This document shows, piece after piece, positions 56,701 to 64,000 of a stretch of 64,000 bases of DNA. The position numbers and the translations under genes are program-made. The notes beneath the pieces were generated by a model, which ran no database searches, was not told where the DNA came from, and worked only from the letters and a program-made list of their open reading frames with translations. Within the stretch, counting starts at the first letter, position 1. Each line of letters starts with the position of its first letter. The DNA comes from Nematopogon swammerdamellus (lineage: Eukaryota > Arthropoda > Insecta > Lepidoptera > Adelidae), in assembly GCA_946902875.1 (NCBI GenBank), contig OX336341.1, forward strand, positions 1,550,001 through 1,614,000. The letters run 5' to 3'.

Positions 56701-57479
56701 ATTGACGTTCGACTGACATTAGACTGTTGCACGCTTTGCACCACTAGTGATTGTAGTCGATGAAATTAGTATCGACTTTTACATGAGACGACACACCTTC
56801 ACACATATTATGCGCTACCTGTGGCGCTGCCTTAAACTTAACATTTTTCTAGCTAGATTTAGCTTAATATGTTGTCAATTAAATCCACAATTAGGTAAAT
56901 ATTAGAGTTTACAGCATTTCATTAGTTAATCAATCGATAATAGTATCGATAGCAACTACATGTATATTTAAAATTTGCCAGAAACTGGCAACACTCCAAA
57001 CGTCACTTTCCTCCGTCTTCTAAAAAAACAGACTATAGACAGCCTAGCAACAGTCCGCAAATCTGCTGGCATGGCACCTAACTGAGTGTGGTTTCGCGAG
57101 GAGAGGTGTTTTTGGCTATGTCGAATGCACCATTGGTCTCTCGGCACAGTCACCCATGTTGGTTTACATAAAAAATAAAATGGCATAGGTGAAACATGAT
57201 TTATTTATTTACTCCAAAACCGATACAGATGAATATCCAATTCTTAGGTTAGGTTTATGCTAAAAATAGTAGGTAAAGAGACACATGGTTTAACAACAGA
57301 AATTCATTTTGAAATAAGTAACAGGAAGTGGATTCAATCAATTTATAACGGATAGAACGTGTGGGAGAACTGAAACTTACAGAGGATGTACTTCTACGTC
57401 TTTCTTTCTGTTTCTTGTTCTTCTTCTCTTTCTTTTTCTTGTTTTTGTGTTTCCGACTTTCTTTGCCTTTTTCCTTCAT
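50714..57479 (-). CDS. CWF19L2: CWF19L2, CwfJ-family spliceosomal protein (6 coding exons)
   Basis: Minus-strand exons 57479-57381, 56601-55513, 55149-54958, 53265-53074, 52422-52084 and 50857-50714, all phase 0 with GT-AG borders, give 684 residues (human about 890). Order of parts: a Lys-rich start (KEKKNKKQKERRR), SESDEWVEQ, the signature RELNPYWRDGGSGLP, and an Arg/Ser/Lys-rich linker with repeated FKKP motifs. Then LSDEKMNKLAAKIVKAEIMG and MKYFSNDDGQSL. CwfJ_C1 follows: CDYC, LPARKSLTKGHCVI, ALDEDVWEE. CwfJ_C2 closes it: DTAPIYFKKALLECEAEWSM, GLPYFWVDFGMDAGFAHVIE, LWKKFD. The family belongs to late/intron-lariat spliceosomes. The start is provisional: the frame stays open upstream without Met, and human proteins have extra N-terminal sequence, so a further 5' exon is possible. 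Confidence 0.95.
51060..51290 (+). repeat. Unclassified GC-rich repeat fragment
   Basis: A block with cggagtttccaacaccgg and accgatggtcgggtcccaaa in CWF19L2 intron 5. It resembles the internal part of a LINE but I could not place it. Confidence 0.35.
51596..51650 (-). mobile_element. Repeat C end fragment
   Basis: cacgctgtatcccgacaatc, then ggggtaagcagagtaatcgg. A second scrap, the C end module (gcatggggagagatgcagtg), lies at 52823-52880. Confidence 0.5.
52909..53040 (+). pseudogene. Inverted, decayed copy of CWF19L2 exon 3
   Basis: The plus strand reads ctttcag|TTTGAGCAGGA, then GGCAG.AATTA.GACG.AAGA and CCAAAATCGCATC. This is the acceptor and first roughly 110 bases of exon 3 (54958-55149, minus strand). 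Frame is kept for about 22 codons (FEQE...QLTKIAS against FEQE...QLAKIAS). It sits within intron 4, antisense to the gene, just beyond the exon 4 donor. Confidence 0.75.
53298..53492 (-). mobile_element. SINE-B body fragment
   Basis: Poly-T, then aactgacacggttggctact ... gaccgacctttcattcagtg. No head. Confidence 0.6.
53530..54182 (-). mobile_element. tRNA-SINE-D and repeat H pieces
   Basis: D 3' scrap at 53535-53600 and D body scrap at 54073-54182, both reverse. Between them, 53665-54058 includes repeat H (tggtttcgc.aggagaggtg, then cggcac.gccacccatgttgg, plus orientation), also seen at 57040-57180 and 62840-62960. The intron stretch 54183-54957 shows no further element. Confidence 0.45.
55192..55470 (+). 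mobile_element. Repeat C copy
   Basis: gcccactgcatctctccccg, then acaggttagccacctctcac, gtcatgtagcaggtgggcc and the terminal ggtgttgtgctc/cgggatacagc blocks. It lies in CWF19L2 intron 2. Confidence 0.6.
56673..57034. mobile_element. MITE-T copy 1 (CWF19L2 intron 1)
   Basis: Ends AGTCTGTTTTTTTTGGAAGA and its inverse, with about 25-bp TIRs. The interior contains ttgtagtcgatg.aa and gcgctacctgtggcgctgcc. Copy 2 (59603-59973) is the same element in the opposite orientation. Confidence 0.8.
57040..57180 (+). repeat. Repeat H copy
   Basis: gcaacagtccgcaaatctgc, then gtggtttcgcgaggagaggt, ending acccatgttggtttacataaa. Poly-A end, SINE-like. Confidence 0.45.
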
Positions 57480-58910
57480 TTTATCTGCATCTGCACTACT
57501 AATTCCTTGGCTTATCGAGAAATCAAGAAATATTAGGACTTCGTCCCTAATAATTTCAAAATATGTGTTCTTGTTCCGACAAAAATATTCTAATTCAATA
57601 GATGTTTTCCGATCATGTAGTACAAATAAAAGAGAAGACCCATAGCAAATGCCTTGAAAATAATTGAGGTTATTTGAAAGTTAGAACATAGTTGTCAAAA
57701 TGGGGAATAAACAAGCCATTGGTACGTTTGACGTTAGTCGCTAATATTTTAGTGGTGTTACTATTTTAAGTATACAACAATCTGAGAAGGAACGTTGAAA
57801 ACAAATAAGGACATCAATTTATCATTGTCTATGACCGCATTCCTCGACAGGTGTTGAACTTTCCCACGAGAATGCGTGCGTGTGACAGCTACTAGTATGT
57901 TTTTACCGTCACACCTGTCATATTTTTCTAGCATCTTTCTTGTTTTATGTCTATGAAAAAGTGAGATATCACTATATTGGTATCAACAAGGAACATACAT
58001 TTTATTTGATAGATAAGTAAAAAGTGCGCTGGAAGCTTTTTATTCACAACAAGCAAGCTCGTTTTCTCTAATTTCTCCCATGAAAAGTGATTGCTGGGCG
58101 TTTTTCTAATGGTGTCTGGATAGAAGAGCGTGCCTCGATTACTATCAAACAGTTCGTCGGGCACGAGAATGGCGAGATGGGCCCCTAATTAGATTTGCAG
58201 GCAGGTACTCGCCGCTGGAATGTACTGATTAGTATTCACTCTTCGTTGGAGCTGCGCATTTGTTTCGGGAGGTATGTACAGCGCTACTTTGGTGTTTACA
58301 CGTTATTTGAGCCTTTGAATGTAAGTACAGGCGAGTCACGCAACTGAGCGTGTAATGCAGTTGGGCTGGGTACCTCGCCTGACAACCAGTCCAGTAATGT
58401 CTGATTTCCGGAGCAACACGCTTAGACTAGAAATCGTGTTATTCTCAGCTTCAGTACATCGAGAAAGCTGCTTGAGAGAATTATAGTGGCGTTAAGTTGA
58501 GTTCTTGTGTTATACGACTCAAAATTGTGGTTTTGGTGGTAATGTTTTACTATATTCAGATGGTCTGATCGGTGTTTTCATATTGTCATTTTCGCTACAC
58601 CTGTGATTCATTCAGACTGGACAGCTACTTCCCAGGTTAGTTATAATGTTACCGTCTTCAAGTTATTGGCCGCAAGGTTATTCAGAGTACACACTTATCT
58701 TATCTCCTTTGCTAATTTATAGTGCTCTAATGAGATGACACTGATAGATAGGCTGGTAAAAAAGTTTGTAGCTAATATTGGCATAATTTCAGAGCTACCT
58801 GGTCACGGAGGAAGGAATGACTTTCACTGATATTGTGAATAATTTTCAGGATCTGGCAGTCTCCATCAATACACAAATTCGCCCCTTTCGCCGATTCTAA
58901 TTCAAAGCAC
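57480..58910. other. CWF19L2-mbt divergent spacer
   Basis: No gene I can support. It should hold the CWF19L2 promoter and probably an mbt promoter with a non-coding first exon. Immediately left of 57720 the minus strand stays open without Met into the CWF19L2 frame. Confidence 0.4.
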
Positions 58911-59166
58911 GCTATAGTCGGTTTGTTTTAAGATGGAGGAAACTGTCGTTTGGAGTGTTGCCAGTTTCCGACAAATTTTAAATAGTAATGTAGTTGTTAT
59001 CAATAATGTTATCGACTTGATTAATTATTGACTTTTTGGAAACTCGAATATTTACCTAATTTTGAATATGATAGACAAAATCTTCTGCTGAATCTAGCTA
59101 GAAAAAAGTTAAGTTTGGCAGCACCGCAGGTAGCGCTTGTATGTGTGTGAAGGTTTTTTATCGACT
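58911..59166. mobile_element. MITE-T copy 3, decayed
   Basis: ctatagtcggtttgtttt, then gtcgtttggagtgttgccag and agcaccgcaggtagcgct. Same orientation as copy 2; the right end is lost. Confidence 0.6.
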
Positions 59167-59519
59167 TCAATTATGTATTTGTTTATATTGCGTATATGTA
59201 TGTACTTTTGAACTTGTATGTATGTATGTCACGAATGTATTTAGTTGTATGTTATTACTTTTATCTATGTTTTATTGTTTATATTGAACCTCTTAAAAAA
59301 AAAATCTCATTAAATTTTTGCAAACAACAGGCTCGACAAACACCTAAAAAAAAAACACCAAACTAAACTAACATAAAAATAACAAAGCACCAGTGAACTT
59401 TGACATGAACACATCAGCCTAGGCTGTTCGTTCATCAAATAAATAAATAAACAAATAAATTTTCCGCACTACCCATGTAGTAATCCGAAAACCCTACTCA
59501 CAATCCCAGGTATGACTGG

Positions 59520-59600
59520 CAGATAATGCCCTTAGGCTTTAAGTCCGCCTTTTGTCACTTTTTGTGCAATAAAGTATATTTTCATTTCATTTCATTTCAA
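59520..59600 (+). mobile_element. LINE-F 3' end
   Basis: gctttaagtccgccttttgt, then tttgtgcaataaagtatatt and a TTTCA tail. The left neighbour 59167-59519 is AT-rich without a gene. Confidence 0.55.
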
Positions 59601-59602
59601 TT

Positions 59603-59973
59603 ACTATAGTCTGTTTTTTTGGAAGACAGAGGAAAGTGACGTTTGGAGAGTTGCCAGTTTCTGGCAAATTTTAAATAGGCATGTAGTTGCTATCGATACT
59701 TTTATCGATTGATTAACTAATGAAATGCTGTAAACTCTAATATTTACATAATTGTGGATTTAATTGACAACATATTAAGCTAAATCTAGCTGGAAAAATG
59801 TTAAGTTTAAGGCAGCGCCACAGGTAGCGCATAATATGTGTGAAGGTGTGTCGTCTCATGTAAAAGTCGATACTATTTTCATCGACTACAATCACTAGTG
59901 GTGCAAAGCGTGCAACACTCTAATGTCAGTCAAACGTCAATTTACTCCGTCTTCCAAAAAAACAGACTATAGT
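59603..59973. mobile_element. MITE-T copy 2 (upstream of mbt)
   Basis: Ends ACTATAGTCTG.../...CAGACTATAGT. It is largely collinear with the reverse complement of copy 1. Confidence 0.8.
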
Positions 59974-60130
59974 TGTGTGTAGCGCGCAACCCTTTAATGT
60001 CGTTCAGACGACACTCTTCCGTCTTAAGAAAATTATACACTATTTAAATATTAATCTAAAATAAAAAAAATATATTGATTGTGATCATTCAATGTGCATG
60101 CGTAAACATAATCTAGCCTAAATAAATAAA

Positions 60131-60327
60131 GGAAGGTGTGGAACTAATCTTGCGATGGCTTCACCGAACATATCTGGGCCCATCGGCAGTAGAGGAGGGT
60201 ATTAATCGAGGTCGGGACTAGCGAGTGGCCACTCTAAATTTCCCGCGCATGCTTCACGTTTAGGCTCGCATCAAGCCCTCGTCAGCTAGTCTGCGTTGAC
60301 TAGGACGCGGGGAAACACCAGTCCCCA
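60131..60327 (-). mobile_element. LINE-K 3' UTR copy
   Basis: Closely matches 33283-33490 (aaggtgtggaactaa.cttgc, cccatcggcagtagaggagg, gcatgcttcacgttt.ggct). No coding part. Confidence 0.65.
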
Positions 60328-60482
60328 TTATAAATAAAGACGAAGGTGATAGCCCGGGCAAACATTTTTCTAATAGCTAGATCCTTAATTTTCCTCTAGT
60401 CTTCCATTCATACATTTCATCCTATCAGGAATGTTTTTTTCTAATATTGGAATAATTATTGCAGTTGTAACGCCGATCCGCC

Positions 60483-62384
60483 ATGTTTTCGAAGAAGAAG
60501 AAAAAGCCCCTCATCTCGCACCCGTCCAACTTCGAGCACCGCGTCCACACGGGCTTCGACAAGCGCGAGGGCAAGTTCGTCGGCCTGCCGCTGCAGTGGG
60601 CCTCCATTGTCGGCAATAACCAGGTATAGTAGAGCGCCGATTATCCGAACTAATTGGGGGACATGGGTGTTCGGAAAATCGATTTTTTCAGATAATTGAC
60701 CTCTATGGATCTATGAATAAAAAGTACAAGTACTTAGGTTTTATTACGTTAAATACATGCAAACGCTTCAGAAGCAGAAGTCGTAGTATTTTCCTCTTCA
60801 CTCTCCGAACTGGATCCTGAGGTGTCAGCGCGACCAGCCACGAGTTCGGCAATTTCGGTATCCTGCAAAATTTGATGCCCTGGATCTGCATCGTCGACAT
60901 CCAGCCATTCTTCTACTGCATGCTCATCACATTCAGAGCAACCGAGGTCTTTAAATAAGTTTTGAATATCTGAAATATCATTTGATACTTCGTCTTCATT
61001 CTCGCGCTGTTGCTACGGAGCGACGCACGTACCGCGTACTCAGTTTTTAGGCGGTTCGGATAAGCGGTCGTTCGGATAATCGGCGCTCTAGTGTACTTCC
61101 ATCATCATTGTGGGGTCTTGTATAAAAAAAATTCCAACTGCATCCCGTGCATGTTGTAAAAGGCAACTTAGGTATAAGGGAAAGATGCCGTGTTAAAGGG
61201 CGACCGGGTAGCCACCTCTCACCTTTTTTTTTTTTTTTTTATGGAAACTGACACGGTTGGTTCATCACCTACAACGTCCGTGATGTCAGCCCATAACACC
61301 GGGTGAACTAGGTGCCATGTCAGTGCTTCCCCCTTTGATCGTGCCGGCTACACTGAACTGGTCGGAAAACACAAACTATTTACATAGCCGTTTTGACCGA
61401 CGTTTCATTCAGTGCGGTGGTACCAACCCGGGCGGGTTAAACCCTACCACCAAGTAAGATTAGGAGGGAAGGGACCTACAGTTTTACGAGGAATCCGAAC
61501 CTCGGTCAGCCTCCAACGGTCAGCGGTCACCCATCCAAGTACTGACCGCACCCAGCGTTGCTTAACATTCAATAGCGACAGTTGACTGTCTGCACCACTG
61601 AGCTATCGAGGCTGACAAACCTCGCCGCGCCCTCACCTAGGCGCGCCCTCCCAAAGTCATGCAGTAGGTAAAGTAACTGTCTTCGTGGCTTGATGTTTCA
61701 TAATTATCTTATCCTAATGCTTTGCTGAGGGTGGTGATACCAATCACGTGTGTGCTATAATTTACCCAACTTCTGGCAGCACAACAGCTGTTACTCTGCT
61801 TACTTTGAAACGTGTGAACCCATTTATCGCCTTTATAAGCCATTCTCTCTCAAGAGTGTATTTATGTTTTTTAATGCAAATTCATTCTGAATAGCGGTGA
61901 AAGAATTTAACTAATCAGTCAGTGGTGCATTCCCTATACTGGACATTTGCTTCTATTCACTAGTGCATTATGGTGCGTGTGTGAACGACTGTTCTAATAC
62001 TATTGTATACACATCTTTCAGATACTACGTTCCACAAACAGACCGCTGCCGCTCATCGATCCGTCTGAAATCACGCCGACCGAGATCCTTGACCTGAAGA
62101 CGATAGTTCGCGGCGACCACCGGCAGCCCCTGCCCGCCCACGCCACCCCCGTGCCGCGCCCCCTCCCCGCCAACAACCCTCCCCCGCCCGTGCAGAACGG
62201 CCTCGTCCTCCCCAAGACATCGAACGTCGCGAGGTCTAACTCGCTGAGATCGTCGAGTCCGCCGCGACTTCGGAGGGATCGAAACCAGCCGAATGTGCCG
62301 CCGTCTGTGCCGGAGGAGTCCCCGCCTGTGCCGCCGGGGCCGCAGCAGTACCCGAGTCTGCGGCGAGATGGCAATAATTACAAG
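60483..62384 (+). CDS. mbt: Group-II p21-activated kinase (mbt/PAK4-like), first two coding exons (partial)
   Basis: Exons 60483-60623 and 62022-62384 join at phase 0 to give the first 168 residues. The N-terminus [20 protein letters not shown] and then [19 protein letters not shown] is the CRIB domain of PAK4/mbt-type kinases (about residues 11-40), which binds GTP-loaded Cdc42/Rac. Exon 2 is a proline-rich, SH3-ligand-like linker ([31 protein letters not shown]). It ends at AAG|GTTGGT, so the serine/threonine kinase domain must lie beyond the right edge. An acceptor (attattgcag, 60464) stands 18 bases before the ATG, so the start codon is probably in exon 2 after a non-coding exon. Drosophila mbt acts at adherens junctions and in neuron and photoreceptor development. 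Confidence 0.93.
60632..61088 (-). mobile_element. pogo/Tigger-type deletion derivative
   Basis: Perfect 19-bp TIRs (GAGCGCCGATTATCCGAAC) flanked by TA on both sides. The minus strand keeps a transposase C-terminal remnant: [20 protein letters not shown], then [15 protein letters not shown], resembling the Tigger end. It sits in mbt intron 1, only about 8 bases after the exon 1 donor. Confidence 0.8.
61115..61800 (+). mobile_element. Repeat C interrupted by SINE-B
   Basis: C left part at 61115-61221 (ctgcatcccgtgcatgttgt ... cacctctcacct); right part at about 61645-61800 (agtcatgcagtaggt ... ctgttactctgcttac). Between them lies SINE-B in reverse. Confidence 0.65.
61222..61615 (-). mobile_element. 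SINE-B, full length, young copy
   Basis: Poly-T of 18 or so, reversed body, then reversed head: B box 61487-61504, 5S-like core 61523-61566, A box 61592-61605. CTCACCT near both ends may be the target duplication. Nearly identical to 40572-40968. Confidence 0.8.
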
Positions 62385-62431
62385 GTTGGTCGGTTGTACT
62401 TTAGCAGGTGACGAACTCAGCTTCACCGAAC

Positions 62432-62818
62432 AATTTTTTTTTTTGACAACTGACACGCTTGGCTATATTTTATCACCTACAACATCCGCAATTTCAACCC
62501 ATAACACCAGATGAACTAGGGTGCCATGTCAGTGCTTCCGTTCATTTTATGTCGGCTACACAGAACTGGACGGAAAACACAAACTATTTACATAGCCGTT
62601 TCTACTGACGTTTCATTCAGTGCAGTGGTATCAACCCGGGCGGGATAAAACCTACCACCTAGTAAGGTAAGAAGGGAAGGAACCTACAGTTTTACGTGGA
62701 ATCCGGATCACGGTCAGCCTACAACTGTCGAGCGGTCACCCATCCAAGTACGGATCGCGCCCAGGTGTGCTTAACAACAGTCGACCGACCGCACCACTGA
62801 GCTACCGAGGATCTGAAC
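62432..62818 (-). mobile_element. SINE-B, full length, older copy
   Basis: Directly after mbt exon 2, about 50 bases from the donor. Reversed body and head (ccatccaagtacggatcgcg; gcaccactgagctaccgag). Confidence 0.7.
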
Positions 62819-62839
62819 ATCCGGGCCCATTGTAACTAG

Positions 62840-62960
62840 GAAAAAGTTTAAATCAAGCACCAGACCTCTGAGCATGATTTCGTGAGGAGTGGTGTTATTG
62901 GCTGATCTTCTTTTGAACTTTTCGGCACAGCCACCCGTGCCGGTAGTCCATAAAAAAAGA
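62840..62960 (+). repeat. Repeat H copy
   Basis: gatttcgtgaggagtggtgt, then ttcggcacagccacccgtgc, ending tccataaaaaa. Confidence 0.4.
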
Positions 62961-63049
62961 CCAGCCGTTGTCCTCTCTCGGTCTCTTACAGCGGCTTAGC
63001 GCGCTCTCGGCTCGCGGCAAGCTCTCGGCTAGGCTAGGCTTGACTAGGA

Positions 63050-63300
63050 CGTATATCTATATATTGTATATATTCTTTATTGAACACCAATTTATAAAAT
63101 TAGGTACAACAGGCGAGCTTAATGCCGCGAGGCATTCTATTCTAACTAACCTTTGGGATGTGGGAGAAGTACACGCAGGCGAACAAGAATAGTTTGTGAC
63201 AATGTGTTAGATTAAAGAAATATGTATGATAAACTACCTATGAATACTACATAAATACTTTAATAAGCATATATAATGTATATAAGGTGCTTCGTTAGTC
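63050..63300 (-). repeat. Probable LINE 3' end
   Basis: Contains tttattgaacaccaa and aacaggcgagcttaatgccg. Read in reverse it looks like a LINE 3' terminus. The stretch 63301-63630 shows nothing else. Confidence 0.35.
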
Positions 63301-63634
63301 ATGTCAAAAATTTCGGGAGGGTTACATACACACTCAAGTAAACACGTGGAGCAGAACTGTGAATAGAAGTCCTGTAGTCGATCTCCCCCTCTTTACCGAT
63401 CCTAATTCTGTATGAGTGTAAAGTGCTTCTTTAAAATGTTCTTATGATATACTCATTTTCATTGTTGGTAATAAAGAGGGAAGCAATGGGTTTCTCTCGC
63501 GTCTCATCAGCTAGCTAACATATGTTGACTATCAAAATATTTATTTTATTTTATTTATTTATTTTATACACTGACAGCTGACAGCTGGTGCGTGTATTTT
63601 GTTTTTTAATTTATGAGTTGCATTGTTGTTGCAA

Positions 63635-63695
63635 CAAAAGAAAAACAAACAAACAAAAATACTTGAAGTATTTTTGTTTGTTTGTTTTTCTTTTG
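63635..63695. repeat. Perfect hairpin, 30-nt arms
   Basis: Arms 63635-63664 and 63666-63695 are exact inverses around a single G. Both are CAAA/TTTG-rich. Confidence 0.85.
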
Positions 63696-63734
63696 TTTTT
63701 TTTTTGTCTAATTGTTTTTTTAAAAAATCTATTG

Positions 63735-64000
63735 AGGGGGCGCTGATGGTGATTCAGATTCAGATTCAGATATTTATTTGCCTTCAGATAATTTGTTCCA
63801 GGCCTTTACGACACGGTGCATCAGAAAATACTTCCTAGGGTTGTTCTATGCGTCTGCCATTTTAGTTTCAATGGGTGACCGCGAAAATGTTCTTCTGTAT
63901 AAGATATCTTTGTAATGGTCTTGTTGTCATTCTATAGATCTCGTTCTCAGTACAGAGACTATAAGCAGTCAGTCGTGCGTTAATCGTGTGATAGTGAAAT
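63735..64000 (-). mobile_element. Decayed LINE C-terminal fragment
   Basis: The minus strand, with at least one frameshift, reads like a LINE C-terminus (FRGHPLKLKW... then a VVKAWNKL-like piece). It reaches the window edge. Confidence 0.4.

Noticed and set aside
57480..57700. N-terminal extension of CWF19L2 in the open minus-strand frame
   Set aside because: The frame is open for about 75 codons but has no Met and no resemblance to the family's N-terminus. Acceptor-like gcag sites just before the ATG fit a 5' UTR or intron better.
62018..62456. 118- and 143-residue antisense frames over mbt exon 2
   Set aside because: They are mirror translations of the Pro-rich coding exon. The plus frame continues the CRIB exon in phase.

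Overview
The window is animal nuclear DNA, almost certainly from a moth or butterfly. Genes are split by canonical GT-AG introns. All seven protein-coding loci are metazoan, and the spacer is AT-rich DNA packed with retroelement, Helitron and MITE families of the kinds familiar in Lepidoptera. There is no operon, CRISPR array, rRNA gene or convincing functional tRNA gene.

Genes from left to right: (1) the last exon of an activin/inhibin-beta-type TGF-beta ligand (+, 3056-3884; 5' exons not found); (2) a lone THAP zinc-finger first exon (+, 7975-8054); (3) LRRC58, four coding exons over 17 kb (+, 15937-32920); (4) mRpS2, mitochondrial ribosomal protein uS2m, three exons (-, 37528 down to 35414); (5) DNAJC17, J domain plus RRM, five exons (+, 40180-48994); (6) CWF19L2, a spliceosomal CwfJ-family protein, six exons (-, 57479 down to 50714); (7) the first two coding exons of a group-II PAK kinase (mbt/PAK4 type) with its CRIB domain (+, 60483-62384), which runs off the right edge. 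I rebuilt the exon chains of LRRC58, mRpS2, DNAJC17 and CWF19L2 by hand; every junction keeps phase and gives proteins of 358, 252, 286 and 684 residues. LRRC58/mRpS2 and DNAJC17/CWF19L2 are tail-to-tail pairs; mRpS2/DNAJC17 and CWF19L2/mbt are head-to-head with 2.6-3 kb spacers. DNAJC17 and CWF19L2 are both spliceosome-associated families; otherwise the neighbours show no common pathway.

The rest is repeats. Labels used below: 'SINE-B' (about 25 pieces; its head combines tRNA-like A and B boxes with a 5S-rRNA-like core, and it ends in poly-A); 'tRNA-SINE-D' (tRNA-derived head, different body); 'repeat C' (shares one module with SINE-B); 'LINE-A' (jockey/CR1-like, C-terminal pieces); 'LINE-E', 'LINE-F' and 'LINE-K' (3' ends of other LINEs); 'repeat G', 'repeat H' and 'repeat I'. 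There are also RTE-type fragments, Helitrons, a hAT MITE with 8-bp target duplication, a pogo/Tigger remnant, other TIR MITEs, and many long hairpins.

No clearly new multi-gene system is present. The most unusual items are the 5S/tRNA chimeric SINE head, two foldback hairpins whose arms co-vary between copies, an inverted decayed copy of a CWF19L2 exon inside that gene's own intron, a foldback split by a TIR-bounded insert, and a 97-bp tandem array with two alternating unit types. All coordinates come from reading by eye; repeat boundaries are approximate unless a terminal motif is cited.
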